Positions 19,511-29,105 of a stretch of DNA of 30,421 nucleotides are shown here, one piece after another (within the stretch, counting starts at the first letter, position 1; each line of letters starts with the position of its first letter). The notes beneath the pieces are model-generated. The model had not been told where the DNA came from and did not search any database. It saw only the letters and a list, made by a program, of their open reading frames with translations. The stretch is from Mesaphorura yosii (Eukaryota > Arthropoda > Collembola > Poduromorpha > Tullbergiidae): the NCBI GenBank assembly GCA_009869945.1, contig WIXG01000634.1, forward strand, positions 1 through 30,421, written 5' to 3'. Both the position numbers and the translations under genes were made by a program.

Positions 19511-20324
19511 ATGGGTAAATCACGAGGCAAGTTATCATTCGTACCTCCAGTACTTAACAAACTCGCTTCCAGTGGCTCGGGGCGTATCACGAAGTCCGTC
19601 ACCACCGCCAAAAGGGGCCTCCAACCACACTCTGCCCCTGCTCGCCAAATCCCTTCCCTTCCCGATGACGTTGATGATCTGAGGCCGAAGGTGGAGCGCC
19701 GTTTAGGTATCAGAAGATTCGATGGTGCGATCGAGAGCCACAACCAGGATCGGGGAAGTTGGGGCCAGGATCCGCTTCGGACGGTGCTCAAGAAGGTGCC
19801 CCTGAAGAAGACAAAACGGAAGGCGAAGAAGGACGACTTCAGAAAACGTAATAATTCGGTAGATTTAATAGCAGCTGTCTGGCGGGCAATTAATTAGTAT
19901 TCCATGTCCCGCTTCGTAGGTATTCAGGCCATTCAGGAGTTGGAGCAGGAGAAGAAGGCGGCTGTGGAACGTGCCAAGACAGTGATTGTGGGGGATTTGA
20001 ACCCTCTTCTGCAGGCGCTGTCTGAATCAACCACCCCGACGAAGGCGGAGAGCACCACATCCAAGGCGAAGAAGCTGAAGCGTTCACTCCAGGAGGCGCA
20101 GACAGATAGGGAGGCAGGGGCCGGGGTCAAAAAGGGGCGAATGAAGATGAAGGTCAAGCGACGAGATCAGGAAATGTAAGCCGACTAATTTTAGATGGAT
20201 TGCGTAATTTGGAGGAACTTTGCTCAAAGGAAAGCCTTGAATTGTATTTTTTTACAGCGCCGAGAGCCTGGAGTACTTTGCGACGGGGCTGGCCGCTCTC
20301 GCCGCCAAGAAGCCGCACGACTGA
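19511..20324 (+). CDS. SLX9: SLX9/FAM207 ribosome-biogenesis factor homologue
   Basis: Three exons, 19511-19847, 19920-20175 and 20258-20324 (introns 72 and 82 bp), give 219 residues. The protein starts MGKSRGKL, has the basic coiled stretch LKKTKRKAKKDDFRKR just before the first intron, then IQAIQELEQEKKAAVERAK and the hallmark TVIVGDLNPLLQAL, followed by a Lys/Arg-rich region and a short conserved-looking tail (SLEYFATGLAALAAKK). The order and the VGDLxPLLxAL block match FAM207A/SLX9, which joins early pre-ribosomes in the nucleolus and helps 40S maturation. The high Lys/Arg content fits nucleolar localisation. Sequence divergence is high, as usual for this family, so the assignment rests mainly on the block and its context. 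Confidence 0.78.
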
Positions 20325-20376
20325 CGACAACTACCAGCAATTAATTAATTAGGTTTTATTATTGTCAATTTTGTAA

Positions 20377-20382
20377 AATAAA
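20377..20382 (+). terminator. polyadenylation signal of the SLX9 homologue
   Basis: AATAAA 52 bp after the stop codon. Confidence 0.65.
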
Positions 20383-20424
20383 AGAGGAGTTAAAGCAGCA
20401 TTGACATCCCGGGCTGGGTGTGAT

Positions 20425-20612
20425 TTATCCCAAGAGATAACCCAGGTAGCCCACGTGGTGTCCTCCACCTGCAAATAAGCGCTCCTTAGCCTCACAGTGG
20501 AGCGGCGGAGACGGTAGCTAAGTTTAGCTGGGGCTTACCGAGAACAAGCGGCGGGTGGCCGTAGCCTTCGTGGTGAATCACCGCGCCGTGGGAATGCTGG
20601 ACGTGACCTCAG
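20425..20612 (-). pseudogene. possible His/Gly-rich secreted-peptide gene, broken or incompletely resolved
   Basis: On the minus strand, an exon ending at 20539 (HSHGAVIHHEGYGHPPLVL) joins in phase, across a 70-bp GTAAGC...TTTGCAG intron, to 20425-20468, which reads GGHHVGYLGYLLG and a TAA stop. His/Gly/Tyr-rich tails like this occur in cuticle-associated and antimicrobial peptides. Going upstream the frame meets a TGA (at about 20600) between HHPH and GHVQ. No signal-peptide exon was found. It may be a pseudogene, or the TGA may lie in another intron ending at a nearby AG. Confidence 0.35.
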
Positions 20613-20935
20613 TGTGGGTGGTGAACAATTGGAACGGGCTGCAATCAACCTGCATGGCGGCGTGGAGGACCATCGCGAATGCCGATTAAATCCGCGTCTT
20701 TGTCGTCGCCCTGCATTATATTTCGACCGACCTTCATCTTTGCACTGTGATTTACGAGGAAAGTCTTGGTTTGCTGTTATTTGGCAAGGCAAGCAATGAG
20801 TGCTGACCTCTGACATTCCTGACTCAGACTCAGACCTCCACCTCTGCCGTGCTGGTTCAGCGGTTGAGTGTTTTTCCCGAGAAATTCGCTTTCGCTCCAT
20901 TTCGATGTCAATTATTATCCCGACGTTCCAACGCC

Positions 20936-20943
20936 TTTAAAAG
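20936..20943 (+). promoter_or_regulatory. TATA-like box of the double-knottin gene
   Basis: TTTAAAAG lies 65 bp before the ATG at 21001, predicting a start near 20966 and a leader of about 35 nt. Confidence 0.5.
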
Positions 20944-21000
20944 GTGGCAGCCGCGATAGCCAAGTCAAGCATTTGTCTTTTGGCCTGCTTCACTATCGAA

Positions 21001-21371
21001 ATGGCTCCTGCAACTCGCGCATTTATCGCTCTGCTGCTTCTGGCGGGCCTTGGCGCAGGCACTCAAGCTGTAATTTTCTCATGATAAGGCTTTGGCTTTC
21101 AATTTATTGATCTGATTCTGGTTTACAGTGCATTCGGAACGGTTTTGCCTGTCAATGGGACTCGGCCTGGAGCCACTGCTGCTCCGGCTTCTGCCTGCAG
21201 GGCCCCGCCGACTCGTACGGCGTCTGCGTGCCGAAGGTCGTGCTCAGCCTAGACGAAGCGTGCGACATGAGCATGTCCCGAGGCATCTGCTGCACCGGAT
21301 ACTGCCACCAGCCAGACCCCAACACCTGGGGTTCCTGCGCCAGACATTCCCAATTCACGTCGATCTGCTGA
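21001..21371 (+). CDS. secreted double-knottin cysteine-rich peptide
   Basis: Two exons, 21001-21069 and 21129-21371, split by a 59-bp intron, give 103 residues. Exon 1 is exactly a signal peptide (MAPATRAFIALLLLAGLGAG then TQA) and the phase-0 intron falls directly before the first cysteine. Module 1 is C-x6-C-x8-CC-x3-C-x10-C (CIRNGFACQ ... HCCSGFC). Module 2 lacks the first cysteine but keeps C-x8-CC-x3-C-x10-C (CDMSMSRGICCTGYC), and one more cysteine ends the protein. These are cystine-knot-like modules. Module 1 has exactly the spacing of the second ectodomain module of the receptor kinase downstream, and the same intron position. Role unknown: ligand, decoy, inhibitor or antimicrobial are all possible. 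Confidence 0.82.
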
Positions 21372-21436
21372 ACAACTCAACACGTGCGACGGGCACGAAT
21401 TTCCCGTCTTTGTTTGTTGGTTTTGTAACTGCGATA

Positions 21437-21442
21437 AATAAA
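21437..21442 (+). terminator. polyadenylation signal of the double-knottin gene
   Basis: AATAAA 66 bp after the stop. It separates this transcript from the receptor kinase unless it is skipped. Confidence 0.55.
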
Positions 21443-21727
21443 TATTTGCTTGTTCTTGCGATGTGCAATGCGAAAGGAGTCAGGTCGAGATCACGTTATC
21501 AAACTTCTTATCTCTGGCCACTTCTTGAGAATTCTGAGCTCTGTGTGTGACTGCGACTCGTCTCATCTCTCAGCCGCTTGCATTTTGTCTGCTCATTTAC
21601 ATTTTACACTCGTCTTGCTGCGCAGTGGCTCTTCACGCTATTAGTCGACGTGTGCCCTTGCGGTGGAGTCCCAAACCTACTGCCACTTTGTCGTTTAGGG
21701 CGAAAATATAGTCAAAATACCCGCGAT

Positions 21728-23332
21728 ATGTTAGAGAGGTATCAAGTGCCATCCCTGCCAACATCTGCGTCGTGGTGCCTGAAGGCCAACGCCACGTGCT
21801 TCCCTGAAAGCGGTCGAGTCGCCGCCCCTGAGGATGTGCACCTGCCTGCCATTCTGCCCTGTTGTGAGGGCGATTGCTTCGTCCCCCGAGGACAGCAAGT
21901 CGGATTCTGTCCTTGGAAAATCGTATGTAATGCACCAGAAACGGTGCTCCCGAAGGCGAGGGAGTAATTCCGCCACCGCTTCCTGCTTCCCTTGTATTAA
22001 ACTCTGATTTCCCTGCAGTGCATCGACGACAACCACGCCTGCTTCGCCAACGCAAGTTCCGGCATCTGCTGCTCGGGCTTCTGCGATCAGGTTCAGGGCG
22101 AGCCCAACGGCACGTGCGCCGACCCGAACAACAGGAGAATGCCTCCCGTCTTCATTCCCCTGCCTCAAGACGGTCCCCAGCCCCAGCCGACCTCTGTGGA
22201 AAACACGACAGGGCCCTACATTTACGGGCTCATCGGCACCAGCGCTGCGCTCCTTCTCCTCCTCGTCCTCGGGGCAGCCGTCTGGTGCCGAATGCGAGGG
22301 TGGACGTTCGGAAGGGGCAAGGAGAGGCCCCCGCCTCTACCTCTGGCCACGTACGCCCACCTGAAACCCCTCCTCACGGACGCCTGCAGGAAGTTCGAAG
22401 TGGACAAGCAAGACTTCTGTGTCGATTCCTCCTTGTCGGGACTGCTCGGCAAAGGCGAGTTTGGCGTCGTCCTGAAAGCCCGCCTGCGGGGTGTGACCGT
22501 CGCCGCAAAAACTGCGTCGCTGTCGGTGGAGGGCCCGAGCGCCGAAGTGGCCGGTGCTGCGCAGTGGATGGCGTTGCTGCAGGAGCTGAAGGTTCGTGTC
22601 CACGTCGGCCTGCACGAGAACCTCGTCGCGCTGGTCGGTGCCCACACGCAGCGCCTCCGCCAGGGCGTGTGCTACGTCTTTGTAGAGCTCTGCGCCAACG
22701 GGAATCTGGAGGAGTACCTCGACGCCCATCGCGACACATTTCCAGGGTTACCGCAGCCAAAGCCAGGCGAGTACGTGGCCCTGCCCCCAACTGGGCGGGA
22801 GCCGGGTTTCCTCTCTCCGAAACACCTCCGTCTATGGAGTCGTGACATTTGCGCGGGGATGGAGCACCTCGCCTCGCTCCCCATAGTCCACTCTGACCTG
22901 GCCACCCGGAACGTGCTCCTGTCGGAGAGGCTGGTGGCTAAGATTGGGGACTTTGGCCTCTCACAGCGGGTGTACGACACCTGTCGGGGCTACGTCACGA
23001 GAAACGCCAACACGGGCGCCGGGTCGCGAGGCCGCATTCCGTGGCAGCACATGGCGCCCGAGGCCCTGACCCACCTCAAATTCTCGGAACAGTCTGACGT
23101 GTGGGCATTCGGAGTGACTCTCTGGCAACTGTATACACTTGGTGGACAGCTGCCTTACGCGCCGCTGGAGTGGAAGCAGGACTTTGCGCAGATGCTCGTC
23201 AACGGCACACGACTCTCCCAGCCAGAGCACGCCCCCAACGGGGTTTATGAGCTCATGCGGGTCTGCTGGGCTCTGGAGCCCCGAGAGCGGCCTTCGTTTG
23301 AGGAGCTGCACGGAGCCTTGCAAGAAATCTGA
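21728..23332 (+). CDS. receptor tyrosine kinase with knottin-like ectodomain
   Basis: The supported exons, 21728-21922 (possibly from 21626) and 22019-23332, give at least 502 residues. The ectodomain has two modules: C-x6-C-x20-CC-x3-C-x10-C (residues 17-61), then, after a phase-0 intron, C-x6-C-x8-CC-x3-C-x10-C (66-98). A transmembrane helix follows at about 132-154 (IGTSAALLLLLVLGAAVW). The kinase domain shows GKGEFG (209-214), the lysine in VAAKT (229), LHENLV, HSDLATRN as catalytic loop, DFGLSQ, IPWQHMAPEAL and SDVWAFG, with a short insert before the catalytic loop. Asp and Asn of the catalytic loop and DFG are present, so activity is expected; the HRD arginine is serine. LATRN and the WQHMAPE block indicate tyrosine specificity, nearest in style to PDGFR/VEGFR/Torso kinases. 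No signal peptide is visible at 21728, so the true first exon is unresolved. Confidence 0.85.
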
Positions 23333-23401
23333 TTAAAAATGCGAATATGCAAATTGTCTTTTTAAAGAAGAAACAAAATTCTCATTCCATGCCGTACTCG
23401 C

Positions 23402-23407
23402 AATAAA
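23402..23407 (+). terminator. polyadenylation signal of the receptor kinase
   Basis: AATAAA 70 bp after the stop codon. Confidence 0.65.
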
Positions 23408-23913
23408 AGCAGTGGAGTTGAGCTGTGCAGTCTCATTTGCATTCCTCTTTCTTTGCCGTTGCTTTGCTGCTTGCGCGACGCGGGAACGCTTCGACTATCG
23501 CCTTTTTGCTTCCCTCTGCCTGTCTGCCTGTTGCTTGCTCGCTCGCTCCTCTCGCCGTGTGTATTAGCATTCCTATGCGCTGCGCTATGCGGTGTTGTGT
23601 GCTCGGTGTCGTCGCCGTCGTTCTGTCGCGCTCTTCTTTCATTCGTCTTTAGTCTTCACTTCGGCTCGTCGGCTGCAGTTGAGTTCCTAAAATTTTGGTC
23701 ACAGCGAATTATTTCTTATCGTTAGTCGCTGTCGCTACTTTACTTCAGTGACAATTGCGCCGTGCTGCTAATTTTATGATCAGCAAGTTAATTAATTCGT
23801 GAACTGCAAGTGTAAAGTGTAAACTAAAGTAAAGTGTAAAGTGGAGCTAGTCCAGTCAGTCCTGTGGGCAAGAATTCAAGAATCCGCGTCCACTCCACTA
23901 TACCACCACAGGA
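23408..23913. other. 5' flank and leader of the LEMD3 gene
   Basis: Pyrimidine-rich, G/C-mixed sequence without coding features, followed by an A/G-rich run with repeated AAAGTGTAAA words at about 23813-23842. It probably contains the TATA-less promoter and 5' untranslated region of the next gene. Confidence 0.4.
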
Positions 23914-26575
23914 ATGTCTGCCAACAGCTACTCGCAGCTCTCGGACGTGGAGCTCCGCGCCGCGCTCCTCCAGCGGGGCTTTGACATCCCTGTCTCAGTG
24001 AACAGAGAGCTCCTCGTGAGAAAGCTGCAGAATGCCGACGCAGAGGCCAAGAAGAATGGGAGGAAGTCGACCGGAGGAGTTCACCTGCAGCCACTCGCAG
24101 CGGCGACGGCGGCATCTGTACAGCGAGCTAGACACTCCATGGGACCAACGCCGACTGCAACGGCTCCTGGTAAGTGCCCCTCGCCAGTTTGGAGCATGGA
24201 AGACCGAATTCCATATCAATTCCCTAATTTTTGCTTGTTGCATTTTGCAGCGGCTGCTGGACTGCCACCACGTCGAACTACGCCAGCACTGGTACAGGAA
24301 GAGGAGTCAGAGTCTGAAGAGGAGGAGGAGGAGGAGCAGGTCCAAGTTCACACGAGACCACCCCCTGCAGCAGCAACGGCTCAGCCCACCGACCCCCGGC
24401 GCTCACAGCGTTACTCCAACTACCTGAACCTTTTTCGCCAGACGCCGGTAGCAGCTGAGCCACTGCCCCATCAGCGCTACAACTCCCGACAGTTCAGTGA
24501 CGATGAGGACGACGACGAAGACACCGCAAATTCTCGAACCGGCCTCAGGTCTTATTTGAACCCTTTCAACTGGAAGCGGCGTTCGTCAGGAGGAGCAGGA
24601 TCCAGAGCGCCGGCGACGGCGGGTGGGACTCCAACTGCGGCGTCAAGACTGAGCAAATATATCACCACCACCTCACGCCAGCAGCAGCAAAATGGACAAT
24701 CGAGACGCGGGAACGCTCCATCGGAATCCGGGTGGGACACTCCGAAGCTCCTCCTCCTCTTGGGCGCCGTGTTCTTCTGCCTGATAGCCGGAGGCTACTA
24801 CTACAAGGGCCAGCAACAGCAGCAGCAGAGTGAAAAGGGTCTTATCGGAACGTGGCCGATTTGCGGACTGCCCGAGGTGGACGAACAAGTAAGTTACTAG
24901 CAACTGGCTTAGGCTTATGGCTTTCAAGTCAAGTCCGTGGCGCCTTAATTGTTTTCTTTCTGTGCCCGCAGCACTGCGTCCCCAACTCGGCGGTTGGACC
25001 GGCTCGCGAACTCTTCACGCTGCTGAAGGAGGAGCTCCAACGCCGTGCATCGTGGGCCCACTGCGGAGCTGACGTGGACGAGAAACTGAGCCTCGAGGAC
25101 GCCAGAACGCTGCTGTATCGCCTCAGTGACTTGGTAAGTCCACTCCAAGAGGGTAACTCGTTGAGAGGTCGCCCGGCGTGGCTCGTTTAAAGCGGGTTTG
25201 CCAATTTAACCAACTTTTCGCTTTTTACCTGAAATAGAGCAAAGCGACGGTCGACTCTGTCTTTCCCTCGCTCCTCAAACTCGCCGTCGAGAACGGAATG
25301 CGCTGGGGAGTTTTTGTCGAGAATGGCGAAGGGGCACAACGGAACAGCTACAAACAAGTGGCTGGCTTGGACCTCAGCACGGCGAGGATCTACGCTCCCG
25401 TCCCACCCTCCCTCTTCTGTAAAGTGTGGGTGTTGGCGAGCGCCACCGTAAACTACTCGATCTGGATTGGCGGAGGTAAGCTTTTGACTCCTCTCTCGCT
25501 CACGCGTGTTAATTTTCTGAGCACGGACACTCTTTTCTTTTTCGTGTTCCTGTTCCCTTGCAGCCTGCCTTCTCGTCTATGCCCTCGTGTTTGTGTACCT
25601 GCGCTGGAGACTCTCGAAGAAACTCGCCGAGGAACAACTGTACGCCATGGTGCAGCAGATTCTTGATTTGTTGCGGACCCATTACGAGGAAACCAAGTAA
25701 GTTTTTGCCACTTTTGCTTTTCCATGGCTTCTGCCTGATTGGCTCTGACCCTTGACCCTTTCTCTTGTCCTCAGGGATTCGCCCACCGCCCAGCCCTTCT
25801 TGGCCATTTCCCACATCCGAGACAGTCTAATCCCGCTCCAGGAACGCGCAGCAAAGGCCGCCCTCTGGCTCCGCGTCCAGGAGTACATCAGCTCGAACGA
25901 ATCCCGTGTCCGTGAGGAGGTTCAGCACATTGACGGGGAGGAATTTGTCATCTGGCGGTGGCTGCCGGCGGCCGGAAGCCCCGTCCTCCGCCGGAGCGAG
26001 GCCTCTTCGACCGGAAGCCCCGATGGGAGCAACAGCATTTGGCAGGGACAGGCATTCGAGATGGACGAAGGAAGCCCCAACTCACTCCCGGCGACGGCTC
26101 CCACCTGCTGCCTCAAAATCCGCCACATGTACGACGCGGGGAAGGGGTGAGCTGATTTCTTCATTGACTGCTTCTCCCTCGACTATATTTTTATAAACCC
26201 TGCTTTAATTCCGTAGAACTGCCACGTTCTCGAAGATCGAGGCTGCCATCCTGGAAAAGTGTGCCTCCGCCCGGGTTCTGCACATCGGCATCGACCCCCA
26301 CTCGCAGGATGGTGCCGTTTACGTCAAATGCGCCACGCGAGAGGACGCCCGAAAGGCCTACATGCAGATTCACGGCTGGTGGTACGACGGTGAGTGGAAG
26401 CAAGCCCCTCGAGCGCCCAGCCTGGCCCACTCCTCCAGCGGCAACTTTTCTAATACTACTCCTTCTTGTCTTCGCAGGCCACCTTCTCTCTGTGAAATTC
26501 CTGCGTGAGGAGCGATACGCGACGCGGTTCCCCGAAGTGATGGCCCAGCAGCGGCCGGCGGCTTTTGTGGGCTGA
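23914..26575 (+). CDS. LEMD3: LEMD3/MAN1 inner nuclear membrane protein homologue
   Basis: Eight exons, 23914-24169, 24251-24888, 24972-25133, 25238-25475, 25564-25696, 25775-26146, 26217-26389 and 26478-26575, all in phase, give 689 residues. Residues 1-45 are a LEM domain (YSQLSDVELRAALLQRGFDI), which binds BAF on chromatin. A low-complexity, Glu/Asp- and Gln-rich linker follows. Transmembrane helix 1 is at about 250-268, then the lumenal MSC (Man1-Src1 C-terminal) domain, with helix 2 near 425-450 (IGGACLLVYALVFVYL). The nucleoplasmic tail ends in an RRM-like domain (about 600-680; VLHIGIDPHSQDGAVYVKCA). The RRM separates MAN1/LEMD3 from the shorter LEMD2. The family anchors chromatin at the nuclear envelope and restrains R-Smad (TGF-beta/BMP) signalling through the RRM region. 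It is shorter than vertebrate MAN1, mainly in the N-terminal linker. Confidence 0.94.
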
Positions 26576-26812
26576 GCAGCCAGCCTTCGAAATCTCGAAC
26601 TCTGCGTCCAACATAAAGCGAGGGATGGCGGAGCAAGAGTGTGTTCGCCAAATTCAAACTTTCTAACTGAACGACTGTGTACATAATCAACAATTAACAC
26701 TGCTTAACTTAACTTACCGTGAAACATAATCCTGGAAAAAGTGTACATGTGAATGTAGACTTCCCCCGTAATTGTAAATTGTGCGAAACCACTTCTGAGC
26801 GTGTCGTGTGCA

Positions 26813-26818
26813 AATAAA
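26813..26818 (+). terminator. polyadenylation signal of the LEMD3 gene
   Basis: AATAAA about 240 bp after the stop, with a second AATAAA a few bases on. Confidence 0.55.
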
Positions 26819-27145
26819 TGAAATAAAATGTGCTTTCGATTCTGACTGATGCCAGTTGCCAGGCTTTAAAACGAAGTGTGGACGTGTGAGGCGAGAGATT
26901 AAAGACAAAAAGAACGGACATTCAGGAGGACGATGTATGTCAGTTCGAATTCTTGCTTGATTTACTGTCAGGTGGATTAGAAGGGAGCTGAGTCTGATTA
27001 ATCCGTGACCGTCGACTGACAGCAGAATACCGTAATCACTCTAAGCCTTAATTTTAGCACCTGTTTGTTCAGAGCAGAATCACAAAAGCAGCGCTGGTCG
27101 TTGATTTGCTGCTCATTCGCGTGCCTTCTGCCTCCGACTACAATC

Positions 27146-28963
27146 ATGAATCTAGGCACTTTCGTTCTCGTCGCCGTCCCGCTCCTCATCGAGCAATTCG
27201 CGGAAAGGTACCTCCAGTCTGACTACGAAAAGACGCTGCAGGAGTTTGAGGGCCAACTAGGCGTGCCCAGAATCCTCGAGTTCGACTTCATCGTCGTGGG
27301 CGGGGGCACGGCGGGCTGCGTCGTCGCCGGGCGTCTCTCCGAACACTTCAGCGTGCTACTGCTCGAGGCGGGGGGCGAGCCCGTGCCCGCCGTTCAGGTG
27401 CCGGGCTTCGGGGTCAGCCAGAGCCCCGCCATCAACGACCTGTACACGCTTCTCCCCAGTCCCGGCCAGGAGTGGACCGGCGTCTACCGCCCGACGTTTG
27501 GGCGGATGCTCGGCGGGTCGTCCTCCCACAACGGACGGGTCTACAACCGAGGAGCCCCGCAGGACTTTGACAACTGGGCAGCCCGCCTTGGAGACCCCAG
27601 CTGGAGCTACGAGAGCGTGCTGGAGTACTTCAAGCGGGCGGAGAACTTTACCGGCACGCTCTTTGACGAGGAGGACACAGGTTACTACGGCTACGGCGGT
27701 CCAATGCAGATCAGTAGCCAAAACCTGACCCTCTTGCCCCTCTGGATGGAGGCTGCGCAGGAGCTCGGCGTCCCCTTCCACGACCCTAACGCCCGCCAGC
27801 GCCCCAGCTTCGCCCCCTACCACCTTACTATCCACGAGGGGCAGCGCGTGTCGCCGTACAACCGCTACATCCTCCCCCACGAGGCGACACGTGCCAACCT
27901 CACCGTCTTTCGCTACTCCGACGTGCAGGAAATCCTTATCGACGACCAGTTGAGGGCGACGGGGGTCGCCTTCAACCGTCACGGGATCGCTCAACGCGCG
28001 CATGCGAGGAAGGAAGTCATCGTCAGCGCCGGAGCCTTCCGCTCGCCGCTCCTCCTCATGAAGTCGGGCATTGGGCCGGCAGACGTGCTCGCCGAGGCGG
28101 ATATCCCCGCACGCCTCCTCCGTCCCGGAGTTGGCCGCAATCTGGTGGACCACGTCAAGCTGCATCGAATCGGGCCGATCTACCTCAACGACTCGTCCCT
28201 CCTGCCGCGACTTCGCGACGGGCCGGAAGGCGAGGCGGAGCTGGAGCGCTACCACCAGGCGGGCGAGGGGATCCTGGCAGACATTCAGAGTGGCCCACAG
28301 GCGTTTCTCGTCTCCAGCCGGGCGGTCGCCGAAGGGGAAGGCTCCTGGTCCGACTTCCGCATCGCGATGGAGAAGCGTCCGTATGGCATCGCTCCTGTGG
28401 AGGAGGGCGACGAGTGGTTCTTCTTGGCTGTCTTCCTCCAGCGCCCCAGACACCAGGGCTCTATTCGGCTCAACGGAACTGCGTGGCGGGAGGGCGAACG
28501 GGACGACCAGCGCCTGGCTGCTGTCGACCTGGGCTTCCTCACCGACCCCTCCGACGTCACCGTGCTGGCGGAGGCCATCGAGCGAGGTCTCGCCGTCTTC
28601 GAGAACACGGCGGCCTTTCGGCGGGTGGGCGCCCGCTACCCGGCGGTGCCCCATGAGGATTGCCTGGACCACTGGTACCGCTCAGAGGCGTACTGGCGGT
28701 GCTACATTCTCCGGGAAGCGGTGGGTGACAACCACTTTGCGGGGTCCAACATGATGGGCCGCCGAGACGACCCCCTCACCGTCGTCGACTCGCAGCTGAA
28801 GGTCATTGGCGTGGAGGGTCTTCGCGTGGTGGACGCCTCCGTCATGCCCGTCATCACAAACGCCAACATCTACGCGCCAGTCGTCATGATTGGCGAGAAG
28901 GCGGCCGCCGACATTCTAAGAGAGCACGGAGCACTCTCACACGGCCTCCGAACGGGTGCATGA
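27146..28963 (+). CDS. GMC-family FAD-dependent oxidoreductase (glucose dehydrogenase/choline dehydrogenase-like)
   Basis: A single uninterrupted exon of 605 residues. Residues 3-15 are hydrophobic (MNLGTFVLVAVPLL), fitting a short signal peptide. The FAD-binding Rossmann motif is DFIVVGGGTAGCVVAGRLSE (about 47-66). GMC signature 1 is GGSSSHNGRVYNRG (123-136) and signature 2 is GAFRSPLLLMKSGIGP (about 300). The C-terminal substrate half ends with the catalytic block: His in DNHFAGSNMMG and Asn in ITNANIYAPVVMIGEKAA, with GVEGLRVVDASVMP between. All FAD and catalytic residues are present. The ATG at 27146 is the first in frame; upstream the frame is open but lacks ATG. Arthropod GMC enzymes oxidise sugars, steroids or alcohols and take part in cuticle, immunity and detoxification; the substrate cannot be told. 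Lack of introns contrasts with its neighbours. Confidence 0.93.
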   Translation: MNLGTFVLVAVPLLIEQFAERYLQSDYEKTLQEFEGQLGVPRILEFDFIVVGGGTAGCVVAGRLSEHFSVLLLEAGGEPVPAVQVPGFGVSQSPAINDLYTLLPSPGQEWTGVYRPTFGRMLGGSSSHNGRVYNRGAPQDFDNWAARLGDPSWSYESVLEYFKRAENFTGTLFDEEDTGYYGYGGPMQISSQNLTLLPLWMEAAQELGVPFHDPNARQRPSFAPYHLTIHEGQRVSPYNRYILPHEATRANLTVFRYSDVQEILIDDQLRATGVAFNRHGIAQRAHARKEVIVSAGAFRSPLLLMKSGIGPADVLAEADIPARLLRPGVGRNLVDHVKLHRIGPIYLNDSSLLPRLRDGPEGEAELERYHQAGEGILADIQSGPQAFLVSSRAVAEGEGSWSDFRIAMEKRPYGIAPVEEGDEWFFLAVFLQRPRHQGSIRLNGTAWREGERDDQRLAAVDLGFLTDPSDVTVLAEAIERGLAVFENTAAFRRVGARYPAVPHEDCLDHWYRSEAYWRCYILREAVGDNHFAGSNMMGRRDDPLTVVDSQLKVIGVEGLRVVDASVMPVITNANIYAPVVMIGEKAAADILREHGALSHGLRTGA

Positions 28964-29105
28964 ATATTACAGATGATTACGCGTTTCTCGAGCAGGTTTA
29001 ATAAGGCCGCGTGCAAACTATCCTTTATTCGTTGTGAAGTTCTGTGTGCTACTTTTTCTCGAAAGCACATCAGGAATCATTTTGGGGACGGAGTGCTTGG
29101 CGTTG

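Noticed and set aside
22018..22845. A 275-codon plus-strand frame overlapping the receptor kinase
   Set aside because: It is a +1-shifted, Arg/Pro-rich shadow; the kinase motifs are in the other frame.
27356..28672. A 438-codon minus-strand frame opposite the GMC gene
   Set aside because: It has no family features; long antisense frames are expected opposite GC3-rich genes, and the plus strand has every GMC motif.
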